Source of the DNA: Haloarcula rara
GTDB taxonomy: Archaea > Halobacteriota > Halobacteria > Halobacteriales > Haloarculaceae
Assembly: GCF_029338235.1 (NCBI RefSeq)
Contig: NZ_CP119786.1
Span: forward strand, 124,001-188,000
Length of the DNA stretch: 64,000 bases
Reading direction: 5' to 3'
Shown piece by piece: positions 36,999 through 47,600 of this stretch. Numbering within the stretch: position 1 is the first letter of the stretch; every line of letters starts with the position of its first letter. Below the pieces are notes generated by a model. It saw nothing but the letters and a program-made list of their open reading frames with translations, was not told the DNA's origin and did not search any database. A program made the translations under genes and the position numbers.

Positions 36999-38718
36999 AT
37001 GGTCAGCTCACTGCCACTGTGGCTCTGGTACGTGAGCATTCAGGTCGTCTCGGCGGCCCTCCTCGCCGCCACCGGATATCTCGTTTACTCACAGCCGGAA
37101 GCACACCACCAGCGTGAGTTCGTCGGCTACGTCGCAGTCCAGGCGTCCTGGCTTTTCGTCGCAACCGCGAAGTTCCTCGTCGGGCCGCCCGAACTCAAGT
37201 ACGCCCTGAGCCTGCTGGCCGACCTGCTGGCCGTGGGTGCCATCGCGGCCATCGGCTACTTCGCGACGGTGTACACGAACCGCTCGCTCTCGCTCCGGCG
37301 GCCACAGAACGCGCTCTTTGCGGGGTGGCTGGTCGTCGCTGTCGGGGGTGTCCTCACACAGCCGGTGTTCGGGTTACAGTATGCCTCGGTCACCTACCAC
37401 CGGGAGCCCGTCGCGTATCTGGCAGTCACGCCCGGGCCGGCCTACCTGCTGGGCTCGGCGGTGGCCGTCGCGGTCGTGCTGGTCAGCCTCGTCTACCTGA
37501 CCCGGCTGTTCATCAGTTCGACCCACAGGCCGACCAGTTCGGTGCTGTTGCTGGTCGCCGCAGCGGTCGCCTCGTTCCTGCCCAACCTGGTTTCGACGCT
37601 CAATATCGTCCCGGTGCTGCCGGGCTATGACTACACAGTCTTTGGAATCGTCCCCCTGACCGTCATCCTGGGGTACACGGTCTTCTTCAGGGGCGAACTC
37701 GACCTCGCACCGATGGCCCGCGCCGAAATCGTCGACGATATCGACGACGTGTTGCTCGGGCTGGACGACGCGGGACGAGTCGTCGATTACAACGCCGCCG
37801 CCGGGCCCCTCCTCCCCGAGGACGTGGACACGCCCGTCGGGACGCCGCTGTCGGAGCTGCTACCCGGTCTGGCCGCCCAGGTGCCCCTCCCAGCGGCCGG
37901 CGAGGACGACGTCTCGGCCACCTACACGACGGTCGTCGACGGGCGCCGAACCCACTACGCGGTGTCGGTCTCGCCGATTGTCGAGCGGGGCACCGTCGCC
38001 GGCTATACGGTGGTCCTCCGGGACGTCACCGCGGTCGAACGGTCGAAGCGGGAGCTACGACGCCAGAACGACCAGCTGGAGCAGTTCGCGAGCACCGTGG
38101 CCCACGACCTCCGGAACCCGCTGCAGGTCGCAGACGGCGCCGGAACACTCCTCCGCGAACAGCTCCGGGCCGCCGACGGTCCCGAGGCGGCCGCTGCGGC
38201 CGACCACATCGACCGGGTGACCGGCGCGGTCGCCCGGATGGACGACAGACTGGACGAACTGCAGACCCTGCGAAACACGCCAAATCCGTGACCGAGACCG
38301 AGCCGGTGGCGTTCGGGGCGGCTGTCCGGGGGCCTGGGACGAGGTCGACACCGCGGAGATGACACTCGACGTCCGGGCCGGCGGGACCATCGAGGCCGAG
38401 CGTGGGCGACTGGCCAGCGTCCTCGAACAGCTCGTCCGCCACAGCCGCGAGCGAGCGGCGGCCCGCGTGGCGGTCACGCTCACCGAGTCGGGGTTCACGT
38501 ATCGGGACGACGGCCGACTGATTCCCGCGGCCGAGCACACGGAAGTGTTCGATTCCGACACGACGACCACCGGACAGGGTGTCGGGCTCGGGCTGGAGAT
38601 AGTTCGGACGCAGGTCGAGTCCCAGGGATGGTCTATCTCCGTAGAGCAGGCCGGTGAGCGGACCGCCTTCGTCGTCACCGGTGCCGAGACCACGGTGGAA
38701 ACGGAGGCTCGAAGATGA
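36999..38718 (+). pseudogene. 7TM-PAS histidine kinase disrupted by two frameshifts
   Basis: The first part (36999-38291) encodes seven helices (residues ~5-225), a PAS-like domain and the H-box STVAHDLRNPLQVA, then stops. The ATPase part continues in another frame up to 38718. Comparison with the intact paralogue at 38715 shows two likely 1-base losses: near 38270 (restoring it would give L-A-K-H-A-K-S-V) and in the G-run at about 38327-38331 (restoring it would give V-R-G-A-W-D). The G-run case is typical of sequencing error, so this could be an intact gene in the organism. It overlaps the next kinase by 4 bp. Confidence 0.7.
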
Positions 38719-40493
38719 CCGGCCCTCTGCTCGCGCAGCCGGAGCTACATCCCATCATGGCGGTGTACGTCGGCCTCCTGGTCGCGTCTATCGTCGTCCT
38801 CGCCCTGTTGAACGTGTGGGTCGTTCGGGGCCGGTCGACGACCCGCATCCGGGCCGTCCTGCCGCTCCACACCGTCGCGATGGTGTGGGCGGCCGTCGCC
38901 GCGCTCGAACTGCTCGTCGTCGACCCGACGCTGGGCCGCTGGCTGGTGTATCTGCGCACCGCCTGCTCCTATCTGGCGGTGGTGCTGTTCGTCTACTTCG
39001 GGACGGTGTACAGCGGCCGCTCGACCTCGCTCAGACGACCGTTCAACGCCCTCTTCCTCGGTGGGATGGCAATCGGGTTCCTGGGGCTGGTGACCGACCC
39101 GTGGCTCGGGTTGCACTTCGACCCCCTGGTGCGTGCCACGGAGCCGTTCCCGTACTACCGCACCGGCTTCAGCCCGCTGTGGCAGTTCAGTTTCGTCCTG
39201 TCGTATATCGGTATCGCGGTGTCGCTGTACTACCTGACGGAGCTGCTGATCACCTCCCAGCACCGGTCGCGACGACCGCTTCTCGCCTACAGCGTCGGTA
39301 TTCTGGTCGGGCTCGTGCCCGGCGCGGTCACGTTCGTCGCAGAGGTACCGACGTTGCCGGGGTACGACCACACCGTCATGGGGCTCGGTATCGTCAGCGG
39401 TGCGACGTTCGTCGGTGCGTGGCTCGGGATGGTGGAAATCGCGCCCATCTCCCGGGACCGGCTGCTCGAGACCTCCGGCGACGGGCTCGTGGTCTGTGAC
39501 GACACCGGGACGGTGGTCGACCACAACGAGGAGTCCCGGAGGTTCTTCACCGGCGAGGGAGCGCCTGTCGGGTCACCGCTTGCGACGGTCGCACCCGCGC
39601 TGGCTGCGGCCCTCGACGACAGCGGCGGGAAGATAACTGCCCGGGAGGACTCGGGCTCGGATACCGAGTTCACCCAGGACGGGCGGCGGTACTCGGTCGT
39701 CATCTCACCCGTGACCGACGGAGAGGCGGTCTCGGGGTCGGCACTGCTGGTACGGGACGTGACCGAACGCGTCGAGAACCGGCGGGAGCTGCGACGCCAG
39801 AACGAGCAACTCGACGAGTTCGCGAGCAGTGTCTCCCATCACCTTCGGAACCCGCTGCAGATCGCCGCCGGGCAGACCGAACTGGCCCGGGACCGCATCG
39901 GTGAACCGCCGCCCGAGGGGGTTGACATCGGCCGACTCGACGACCTCGAGGGCGCACTCGACAGGATGGCGGCCATCATCACGGACCTGCGGACGCTCGC
40001 CGAACAGGGCAAGTCGGTCGAGTCCACCGACCCGGTCCCGTTCGACCCGACGGTCCGGACCGCCTGGGGACACGTCGACACCGACGGCGCGACGCTCGTA
40101 GTCGAGCGCGACGGGACGATAGCGGCCGAACAGAGCCGACTGCTCAGCGTCCTGGAGAACCTCATCCGGAACAGTGTCGAGCACGGAGCCGCCGAGTCAG
40201 GGGACACGGCGGCCGCGGACCTCACCGTCACGGTCCGTCTTACCGACGACGGCTTCGTCTTCGAGGACGACGGGCGCGGTATCGACGCCGACCGCGACCG
40301 GCTGTTCGATTACGGCTACACCACCAGCAGCGAGGGAACCGGCCTGGGTCTGCGCATCGTCCAGACGATGGTCCAGTCCCACGGCTGGTCGATACGGGTC
40401 GACCCCGAGCACGACGGGGCCCGCTTCGTGGTCAGCGACGCGGTCACGAGCGTCGAGCCAGCGGAGGCGTCGGTGGCCTGGAATAAGCAGTGA
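38715..40493 (+). CDS. 7TM-PAS histidine kinase
   Basis: The 592-residue membrane kinase has an N-terminal seven-helix sensor (residues ~10-235), a PAS-like domain (~245-345), the H-box SSVSHHLRNPLQIA, N-box LLSVLENLIRNSVEHG, G1 box FEDDGRGIDADRD and G2 box GTGLGLRIVQTM. The 7TM sensor type is common in haloarchaeal kinases. It is the intact twin of the preceding disrupted gene; the two share sequence throughout and look like a tandem duplication. A receiver partner is not obvious in this window. Confidence 0.87.
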   Translation: MTGPLLAQPELHPIMAVYVGLLVASIVVLALLNVWVVRGRSTTRIRAVLPLHTVAMVWAAVAALELLVVDPTLGRWLVYLRTACSYLAVVLFVYFGTVYSGRSTSLRRPFNALFLGGMAIGFLGLVTDPWLGLHFDPLVRATEPFPYYRTGFSPLWQFSFVLSYIGIAVSLYYLTELLITSQHRSRRPLLAYSVGILVGLVPGAVTFVAEVPTLPGYDHTVMGLGIVSGATFVGAWLGMVEIAPISRDRLLETSGDGLVVCDDTGTVVDHNEESRRFFTGEGAPVGSPLATVAPALAAALDDSGGKITAREDSGSDTEFTQDGRRYSVVISPVTDGEAVSGSALLVRDVTERVENRRELRRQNEQLDEFASSVSHHLRNPLQIAAGQTELARDRIGEPPPEGVDIGRLDDLEGALDRMAAIITDLRTLAEQGKSVESTDPVPFDPTVRTAWGHVDTDGATLVVERDGTIAAEQSRLLSVLENLIRNSVEHGAAESGDTAAADLTVTVRLTDDGFVFEDDGRGIDADRDRLFDYGYTTSSEGTGLGLRIVQTMVQSHGWSIRVDPEHDGARFVVSDAVTSVEPAEASVAWNKQ

Positions 40494-41131
40494 ACAACAG
40501 TATCGGAGCCGAGCCGCCGTCCGTCATGAGCCTGCTCACCGTCCTCCCGCTGGCAGTCGTTATGGTCGCGGGTCCGCAATTTCTCAGCGCCATCTTCCTC
40601 GCGACGAGCGACCAGTGGCGACGCAACTCTATGGCCTACGTCACCGGCGCGGCCCTCGCTATCAGCCTCGTCGTGACGGCGGCGTACTTCCTCGCGAGCG
40701 GCACGCGGTCGCTCGGGGCCTCGAACACGACGCTTACCTGGGTAGTTCGCGTCGTACTCCTCGTCGTTGCTATCAACGTCTACCGTACCCGAGAGACCGC
40801 CGAGCCACCTTCGTGGATGGGGACGTTGACCGGGTCGAACCCACGGTTCTCATTCCGCCTTGGCTTCCTGCTGTTGGGTTTCTTTCCGACGGACCTTCTC
40901 ACGTCTATTGCCGTCGGGACGAGCCTCTCCAGCGAGGGCGCACCGCTGACCGACGCGGCAGGCTTTCTGTTCGTAACGCTCGGTCTACTCGTCCTACCCT
41001 CACTGACGGTGGTGGCGCTGGGCGAGCGCGCCGAGCGACACCTCCCGAAAGCGCGAGACTGGATGACCGACAACGCGTGGATCGTCACCGAGTTCGTCAT
41101 CGGTATCTTCATCGTCCTCACTCTGACGTGA
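40490..41131 (+). CDS. GAP-like (Sap/LysE-type) membrane protein
   Basis: The 213-residue product has six hydrophobic helices and the pattern of the GAP/Sap family, which is distantly related to LysE exporters (VLPLAVVMVAGPQFLSAIFL near the start, FRLGFLLLGFFPTDLLTSI in the middle). Substrates are poorly known; Mycobacterium Sap proteins move sulfolipid precursors. The GTG start at 40490 overlaps the kinase stop; an ATG at 40526 is also possible and would begin at the first helix. Confidence 0.7.
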   Translation: MNNSIGAEPPSVMSLLTVLPLAVVMVAGPQFLSAIFLATSDQWRRNSMAYVTGAALAISLVVTAAYFLASGTRSLGASNTTLTWVVRVVLLVVAINVYRTRETAEPPSWMGTLTGSNPRFSFRLGFLLLGFFPTDLLTSIAVGTSLSSEGAPLTDAAGFLFVTLGLLVLPSLTVVALGERAERHLPKARDWMTDNAWIVTEFVIGIFIVLTLT

Positions 41132-41893
41132 CTACTGTGCCGTGTAGCCGCCGTCGACGACGAGGTTGTGGCCGGTCACGTACGACGACTCGTCGCTGGC
41201 GAGAAAGAGAGCGGCATCGGCCACGTCGCCTGGCTGGCCGTCCCGTCGAAGCGGTATCCCGTCTTCTATCGTCCCCGCGACCGCCTCGTCTTCCGTCGTC
41301 ATCGTCGTCTCGATGACCCCGGGGTTGATCGCGTTGACACGGATGTCGGCTGGGCCGAGTTCGAGCGCGAGCTCCCGCGTGAGATTCGTGATAGCACCTT
41401 TCGAGGCGCAGTAGGTCGACGCGTTCGGGTAGCCGACGAGCCCCGCAACCGAGGAGAGATTGACGATGGTGCCACCGCCATCGTCTCGCATCACGTCGGC
41501 GGCGAGCTTGCTCCCGAAGTACACCCCCTTCAGGTTGATGTCCATGAGCCAGTCGTAGTCCGCCTCGTCGACCGTCTCGATCGGCGCACTGGCCGTGAAC
41601 ACGCCCGCATTGTTGACCATGACGTCGAGTCCGCCGAACTCGTCGGTCGCGGTCGCCACGGCGTCGTCGATGTCCGCGACGACGGAGACGTCCGTCTCGA
41701 CGAACGCCGCTCGCTGGTCGGTCTCTTTCTCGATCCGCTCGTGGGTCGGGTCACCGCCCTCACGGGGGTCCTCGCGGACGTCCGCGACGACGACGTCCGC
41801 ACCTGCCTCGGCGAACCGCAGCGCGATTGCGCGGCCGATACCGGACGACGCCCCCGTTATGAGTGCCGTGCGATCGGCTAATCTGTCAGTCAT
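41132..41893 (-). CDS. SDR-family oxidoreductase
   Basis: The 253-residue short-chain dehydrogenase has the cofactor motif TGASSGIGRAIA at residues ~14-25, the NNAG tetrad (VMVNNAGVF), the catalytic Tyr/Lys in STYCASKGAI and the PGVIETTM active-site loop. NAD or NADP use cannot be told with certainty; Asp in VVVADVRED after the second strand favours NAD. It converges with the GAP-like gene. It resembles glucose-1-dehydrogenase and 3-oxoacyl-ACP reductase types, but the substrate is unknown. Confidence 0.88.
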   Translation of the reverse strand: MTDRLADRTALITGASSGIGRAIALRFAEAGADVVVADVREDPREGGDPTHERIEKETDQRAAFVETDVSVVADIDDAVATATDEFGGLDVMVNNAGVFTASAPIETVDEADYDWLMDINLKGVYFGSKLAADVMRDDGGGTIVNLSSVAGLVGYPNASTYCASKGAITNLTRELALELGPADIRVNAINPGVIETTMTTEDEAVAGTIEDGIPLRRDGQPGDVADAALFLASDESSYVTGHNLVVDGGYTAQ

Positions 41894-41994
41894 ATGGGTT
41901 CACGTGTGAGACGTCGGCTGGGGACGATATAACCGTTAGCCAGCCAACAGCATCGCGAGGTGGATGTCGATAGCCCGGCGGTGGCGCCGAGGTC

Positions 41995-42276
41995 CTACGA
42001 ATCGTCGTCGAGCGCGGCCGCGACGGCCTCCAGGTGCGCTTTGCGGAAGGCGGTCTGTGTCTGCTCGGGGTCGTCGGTCTCCAGTTCGCCGATAGCGGCG
42101 AGGATGCCGGCCCGCATCTGTGGTTTCGAGGGGAGCCTGTCCGTGTCGATATCGTAGCCGACGGCCCCACAGATTGCGGCCAGGGACTCCTTGGTGAACG
42201 CCGTCGACTCCGGGCGCTCGAACCGGCCGACCGCGGTCCTGATGTCGTTCCGTAGTTCGTCGACAGTCGGTGACAT
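41995..42276 (-). CDS. Small acidic protein of unknown function
   Basis: From the ATG at 42276 the product is 93 residues and mostly helical (SPTVDELRNDIRTAVGRF, then FRKAHLEAVAAALDDDS). I recognise no family, but the regular helix pattern and the charged ends look like a real protein. A longer frame adds 29 residues of low similarity to anything. It lies next to the amylase-like gene (divergent). Confidence 0.5.
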   Translation of the reverse strand: MSPTVDELRNDIRTAVGRFERPESTAFTKESLAAICGAVGYDIDTDRLPSKPQMRAGILAAIGELETDDPEQTQTAFRKAHLEAVAAALDDDS

Positions 42277-42514
42277 GCGTCGAGGACCGTCCGGGTCGGT
42301 GGTGTGGCTTGTGGTTTCCTCCCGGGCGTCGTCGACCACGGCCAGGGCGGTATGGTGGCCCAACCGACCTGTAACGAGAGGTTTCAGACTGTTCCACGTG
42401 GTCTATGGGGCCAAAATGCGGGACGCCAGAGGGCCCACTGGCCAGAACTGCCTCATGTGAGAAGCGAGTGGTCACCGCAAGGCCCAAGACACTCCTAATC
42501 GCAGAGATACATAT

Positions 42515-44518
42515 ATGCATCACCCTGGACCGCCACGGTTCGTGGCCGCCGGTGACGAGATAGAGCTCGCACCGCGTGACCCCGACCCGTCGGCGACCTA
42601 CAGGTGGCAGCTCGTACAGACTCCCGAGGACTCCGACGCGGCCGTCGGCGACGAGCCGGTCGAGCAGCTGGTCCCGGACGTGCCGGGCACCTACGTCGCG
42701 GAGCTCACCGCGCCCGACGACACCCATCGCCTGACCGTGCGGGCATTTCCCAGCGCGCTCTCCCCGGCCGGCGTTCCGGGAGCGTCCGGCTCCGGGTTCT
42801 CCGGTCGCCGGAGCGGCCAGGTCAGCGGCGGTGTCTCCGGCGGCGTCAGCGGCGGCCGGAGCGGGTCGGGCAGCTACGGGGAACTCGCCACGCGCGAGAA
42901 AGGCGAGGGCGGGCGCCCACGCCTGACCCTGACGCCGGTCGTCGAGGGCGACGACGCCGTCGTCAAGGCCGACCCCCAGCCACACCCGAACGCGACGGAG
43001 ACGGCCGACGACCTTGAGGTGGAGTTCCTGCTCGACGACCGCGACGACGTCGACCCGAGCGCCGTCACCGTCGACGACCGGGAGCTGCGTGTCCCGCTTT
43101 CGGCCGTCGGCGACCGACTGCGCGTGCACGCGGTCGCCATCGGCGAGGACGGGTACAGCGTCGCAGACGCCGCGGAGTTCGAACGGGACGAGGAGGAGCT
43201 CGCGACCGACGGCGGCACCGCCGTCCAGACGGGCCAGACAGTCACCACGAACCAGCCGTACCACCCGCCAAAATGGGCCGAGGAGTCGGTCATCTACGAG
43301 ATATACATTCGCACCTTCGGCGGCGAGGAGGGCGAGGCGTTCGACGCCATCGTCGACCGACTCGACTACATCGAGTCGCTGGGCGTCGATACCATCTGGC
43401 TCACGCCGGTGCTCCAGAACGACCACGCGCCCCACGGCTACAACATCGTCGACTTCCTCTCCATCGCGGACGACCTCGGGACCCGGGCGGACTACGAGCG
43501 CTTCATCGACGCGGCCCACGACCGCGGCATCAAGGTGCTGTTCGACCTGGTTGCCAACCACTCGGCCCGCACGCACCCGCACTTCCAGGCCGCGGTCAAC
43601 GACAAGTCGAGCGAGTACCGGGACTGGTACGAGTGGCGCGGCGACACCGAGCCGGAGACGTACTTCGAGTGGGAGCACATCGCGAACTTCAACTTCTCGC
43701 ACCTGCCGGTGCGCCGGCACCTGCTCGACGCCGTCGAGAAGTGGCAGCCACTGGTCGACGGGTTCCGCTGTGACATGGCGTGGGCGGTCCCGAACAACTT
43801 CTGGCGGGAGGTCCACGACTACTGCAACGACGTCGACGACGACTTCCTCCTGCTGGACGAGACCATCCCGTACATCGCGGACTTCCAGGCCGGCCTGTTC
43901 GATATGCACTTCGACTCGACGCTGTATTTCTCGTTGCGCCAGGTCGGCGGCGGCGAGGACGCCGAACTCGTCCTCGACGCCATCGACGAGCGCACAGAGG
44001 CCGGGTTCCCCGACCACGCCTCCTTCATGGTGTACGCCGAGAACCACGACGAGACCCGCTACATCGTCGATTACGGCAAGGAGGCCGCCGAGGCCGCCGC
44101 GGCCGCGACCTTCACTCTGCCCGGCGCACCGATGGTGTACGCGGGCCAGGAGTTCGGCCAGCGCGGCAAACGCGACGACCTCGCGTGGGACCACGCCGAC
44201 GACGAGATGCGCGAGTTCTTCAGTTCGCTCGCCGACGTGCGCAAGCACACCCCGGCGCTGTCGGCCGACGGGGAGCTCCACCGCGTCGACTACGCGGTCG
44301 AGGAGGGCTGGGACGACCGCGTGGTCGCCTACGCCCGTGCGACCGAGGAGGCGGCCGTCGTCGTCGTGCTGAACTTCGGCGAGGAGCCCGCGACGGTGAC
44401 GGTCCCGGAGGAGGCGGCCGACCACGATATCGTCGCCGACGAGGACGTCGGTGCCGATGGGTCGGCCGTCACGGTCGACAGTGCGGTCGTGCTACCGGCA
44501 GACAGCCTCGTCCAGTGA
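42515..44518 (+). CDS. Alpha-amylase-family glycosyl hydrolase (GH13)
   Basis: The 667-residue protein begins with a beta domain, then a Gly/Ser-rich linker (residues ~90-125), a second beta domain (~130-245) and the GH13 barrel (~255-600). The barrel carries the catalytic Asp420 (GFRCDMAW), acid Glu449 (LLDETIP) and Asp512 (AENHDETRY). The barrel resembles neopullulanase, maltogenic amylase or cyclomaltodextrinase enzymes. No signal peptide is seen, so it acts inside the cell on maltodextrin or glycogen. The glucoamylase-like gene follows 124 bp downstream on the same strand. A TATA-like ATACATATATG lies immediately before the start. Confidence 0.85.
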   Translation: MHHPGPPRFVAAGDEIELAPRDPDPSATYRWQLVQTPEDSDAAVGDEPVEQLVPDVPGTYVAELTAPDDTHRLTVRAFPSALSPAGVPGASGSGFSGRRSGQVSGGVSGGVSGGRSGSGSYGELATREKGEGGRPRLTLTPVVEGDDAVVKADPQPHPNATETADDLEVEFLLDDRDDVDPSAVTVDDRELRVPLSAVGDRLRVHAVAIGEDGYSVADAAEFERDEEELATDGGTAVQTGQTVTTNQPYHPPKWAEESVIYEIYIRTFGGEEGEAFDAIVDRLDYIESLGVDTIWLTPVLQNDHAPHGYNIVDFLSIADDLGTRADYERFIDAAHDRGIKVLFDLVANHSARTHPHFQAAVNDKSSEYRDWYEWRGDTEPETYFEWEHIANFNFSHLPVRRHLLDAVEKWQPLVDGFRCDMAWAVPNNFWREVHDYCNDVDDDFLLLDETIPYIADFQAGLFDMHFDSTLYFSLRQVGGGEDAELVLDAIDERTEAGFPDHASFMVYAENHDETRYIVDYGKEAAEAAAAATFTLPGAPMVYAGQEFGQRGKRDDLAWDHADDEMREFFSSLADVRKHTPALSADGELHRVDYAVEEGWDDRVVAYARATEEAAVVVVLNFGEEPATVTVPEEAADHDIVADEDVGADGSAVTVDSAVVLPADSLVQ

Positions 44519-44642
44519 CCGAACCGCGACGAAAGTAGCCGACGGGGACGAGACGTTCGGGGTCGTTCCCACGCCAGCCGACCGGCCTGCAACATTGTAC
44601 GAAATCGTAGGGATTTATTGAGAGCGTTGTCTTGTGGTAGCT

Positions 44643-47600
44643 ATGCGACTTACGACAGCGCTCAACGAGTACAAAAAAGCTCGTGGTGAGCGCTTCCCCG
44701 AGGAGAGCAAGACGGTCGGCGGCTCGTTCTCGGGGCATGGGGACCGCCTGGTTCATATCGGGGAGCACGGTTCGTTGCGGGACTACTCCGATTCGCTATC
44801 CGGACTGTATGGTATCGACCGCTCCCAGCTGGGTATCCAGATCGGGGACGAGACACGCTGGTTCAGCGACCTGGACACTATCAGACAACACTACTACCGG
44901 GACACACGCCTGGTGGAGACCGAGTACGACGCCGGCAGTTTCACCGTCCACCAGTACGACCTGACACTCGGACGCGCCCACGCGACACACGTGGAGGTGC
45001 GCGGGACCGTCCCGCAGGGCGCGAAACTCGTCGCCTTCGTCACGATGGCCCCGGAGGGCAAAGACACCGGCGTCGGCGCCCTCATCCACGAGGACAGCGG
45101 CCCCGATAACTCGCGTGTGCTCGAGGTCTACCACCGCCAGGAGCACGACTACATCACCGCCTCGACGGGACTGGACGAGGTCCACGGGCAGCGGCCCGAG
45201 CGGCTCGGCGAGATACTCGACGACGAGCCCATCTACTTCCCGCGTCGACGGGGGACCGAACGGCGCGACCAGACCCGCCTGACCGGTGACTTCGTCGTGA
45301 CGGCGCCACTGGAGGCGGTCGGACGCTCCAACAGCACGACGCTCATCACACAGCTTTCGGACCACTCGGAGGTCGACCGCCAGCAGGCGATGGCCGACGT
45401 GAGCATCTGTGCCGAGTCACACTCGACGGCGTCGGACCTGCGGGAGTCGGCTCGTGAGCGGACGCGCATCGAGGTGCCAGACTCGCTGCCCCGCGCTGAC
45501 AGCCTCCGGACGGACCTCCGCGTGATGGACCTGCTGTCCTCGCCGTCGGGCGGGCACATCGCCGCCCCCGAGTTCGACCCGTTCTACGAGAACTCCGGCG
45601 GGTACGGGTTCGTCTGGTTCCGCGACGACGCCTCGGTCTCGCGACACCTGCTAGAGGCCAGCGACCGGCTCGACATCGAGACCGACGACCTGCTCGAAGA
45701 GAGCGCACAGTTCCTCTGTGACCGCCAGCTCGCCGACGGTACCTGGCCCCACCGCGTGTGGGCCACCGACGGCTCGCTCGCCCCGGGCTGGGCGAACGCG
45801 AACGTCGAGCACAACGACGAGTCGCCCGAGTATCAGGGCGACCAGACCGCGACGGTGACGGCGTTCCTCGCGAACCTGCTTCGCGCCCGGCACGGTCGGC
45901 TGAGCGACTCGCTGACCGTCCAGATTCGGGACACCATCGTCGAAGCGGTCGACGCGCTCACCCGCGACGTGGCCGACAACGGGCTGCCCTCCGAGTGTCA
46001 GAACGTCTGGGAGGACTCCGTCGGGCAGTTCGCCCACACGGCGGCGGCCTACATCGAGGCCTTCGCGGCGGTCGCGCGGGCGCCCATGACCAACCAGATA
46101 AAAGAGCGCAGCCTCCACGGTGCCGACCGCGTCATGGACGGGCTGGAGGAGCTCTGGGACGAGGAGATGGGCGTGTACGTGATGCGCCTGACCGACGGCG
46201 AGGTGGACCACCGAATCGACGCCGCGGCGCTGAAGCTCACGGACGCCTTCCGCGCGTACGACGCCGTCGACGACGTCGAGCTGACCGACGAGCAGGTCGA
46301 GCGGCTGGCCGACCACGTCAGCACGACGCTCGACACGCTGTTCCGGAACCCCCCACACAGTCAGGTCGCGGGGCTCATCCGCTACGAGGGCGACCGCTGG
46401 CGGATGCAAGAGCAAGACGGCGAGAAGATATGGTCGGTGACGACCGGTATCGGGGCGGTCTCGGCCGCCCAGGTCGGCGTCATGCTGAACGAGCGCGGCG
46501 AGAACGGCGACGCCTACCTCAACCGTAGCAGCGACCTCTACGAGCTCATCGCCGACGACGGCCCGATGGCGACCGACGCGGGCTATCTGGCCGAGCAGGC
46601 CTTCGACTCGGGGGAACTCGACAGCGCGACGCCGCTTGGCTGGTCGCATGCCATCCGGCTCCACGCGACCGCCCTGCTCGATGACCTGAACGCGCTGCCG
46701 ACCACCTCCTCGACGACCGAGGCGCCCGACGAGATGCCGACCTGGACGACGGGCGAGAAGTTCGGCGTCGGCACCGTCGCCGACCACGCCGAGACCGACC
46801 CCTCGCGGGTCTGGTTTACCCTCACCGAGGGCGCCCTGACAGAGGCGCGGTTCCCACAGGTCGACCTCCTGAACCTGCGGACGCTTGATTTCATCATCCG
46901 GTGTAACGACGAGTCCGACTACGCGGTCCGGACCCACAAGGAGGACCGGCGCAACACCGACACCATCGAGCGCCGCGTCGTACCCGCCGAGGACGACGCC
47001 TTGCTGTTCCGTCACATCTTCACGGAGACGGGGGACGGCCAGGGCCACGCCTGGGAGCTGACCGTAGACTACGCGACGGACCCCGAACACGACGCCATCC
47101 TCGCGAACGTCGAGTTCAGCGCCGAGGACGACCACAGCTACGACGTCTTCTCGGCCGCGAACATCTCGCTGACGAGCACGAACAGCGTCGACCGCGGGCT
47201 CCGGTACGGGGAGGAAGGGAAGTTCCACCTCGTCGCCCGCAACCCGGAGGCCTACACGGCCGAGACCCACAACGAGTTGCTGGTCGACCAGAACGGCGAC
47301 GCCCTCTCGGTCGCGATGGCGATGGCCGCCGAGGGCCGGTTCGACTGGGCGACGGTCGGAGCGGCCGGCAGCGAACGGCTCGACGGCCTCTACACCGAGG
47401 GCGAACTCCCCGAGCCCACCGAGTCCGTCGACGGGGAGAACATCGTTCTCATCGGGCGGCTTGGCACCGGCGAAACAGCCGAGGAGACAGTCGCGCTCGG
47501 GTTCGCCCGGCGGGCCGACACCGCGGCCGCGCTCGGTGAGGCCGACGGGGCACTCGACCGCGGCTTCGAGACGGTCAGAGAGGCCTACGCGGAGAGCTGG

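Noticed and set aside
41936..44425. Open frame of about 830 codons opposite the GH13 gene
   Set aside because: Same GC-bias effect; composition is Arg/Val-rich without motifs, and the amylase frame is certain.
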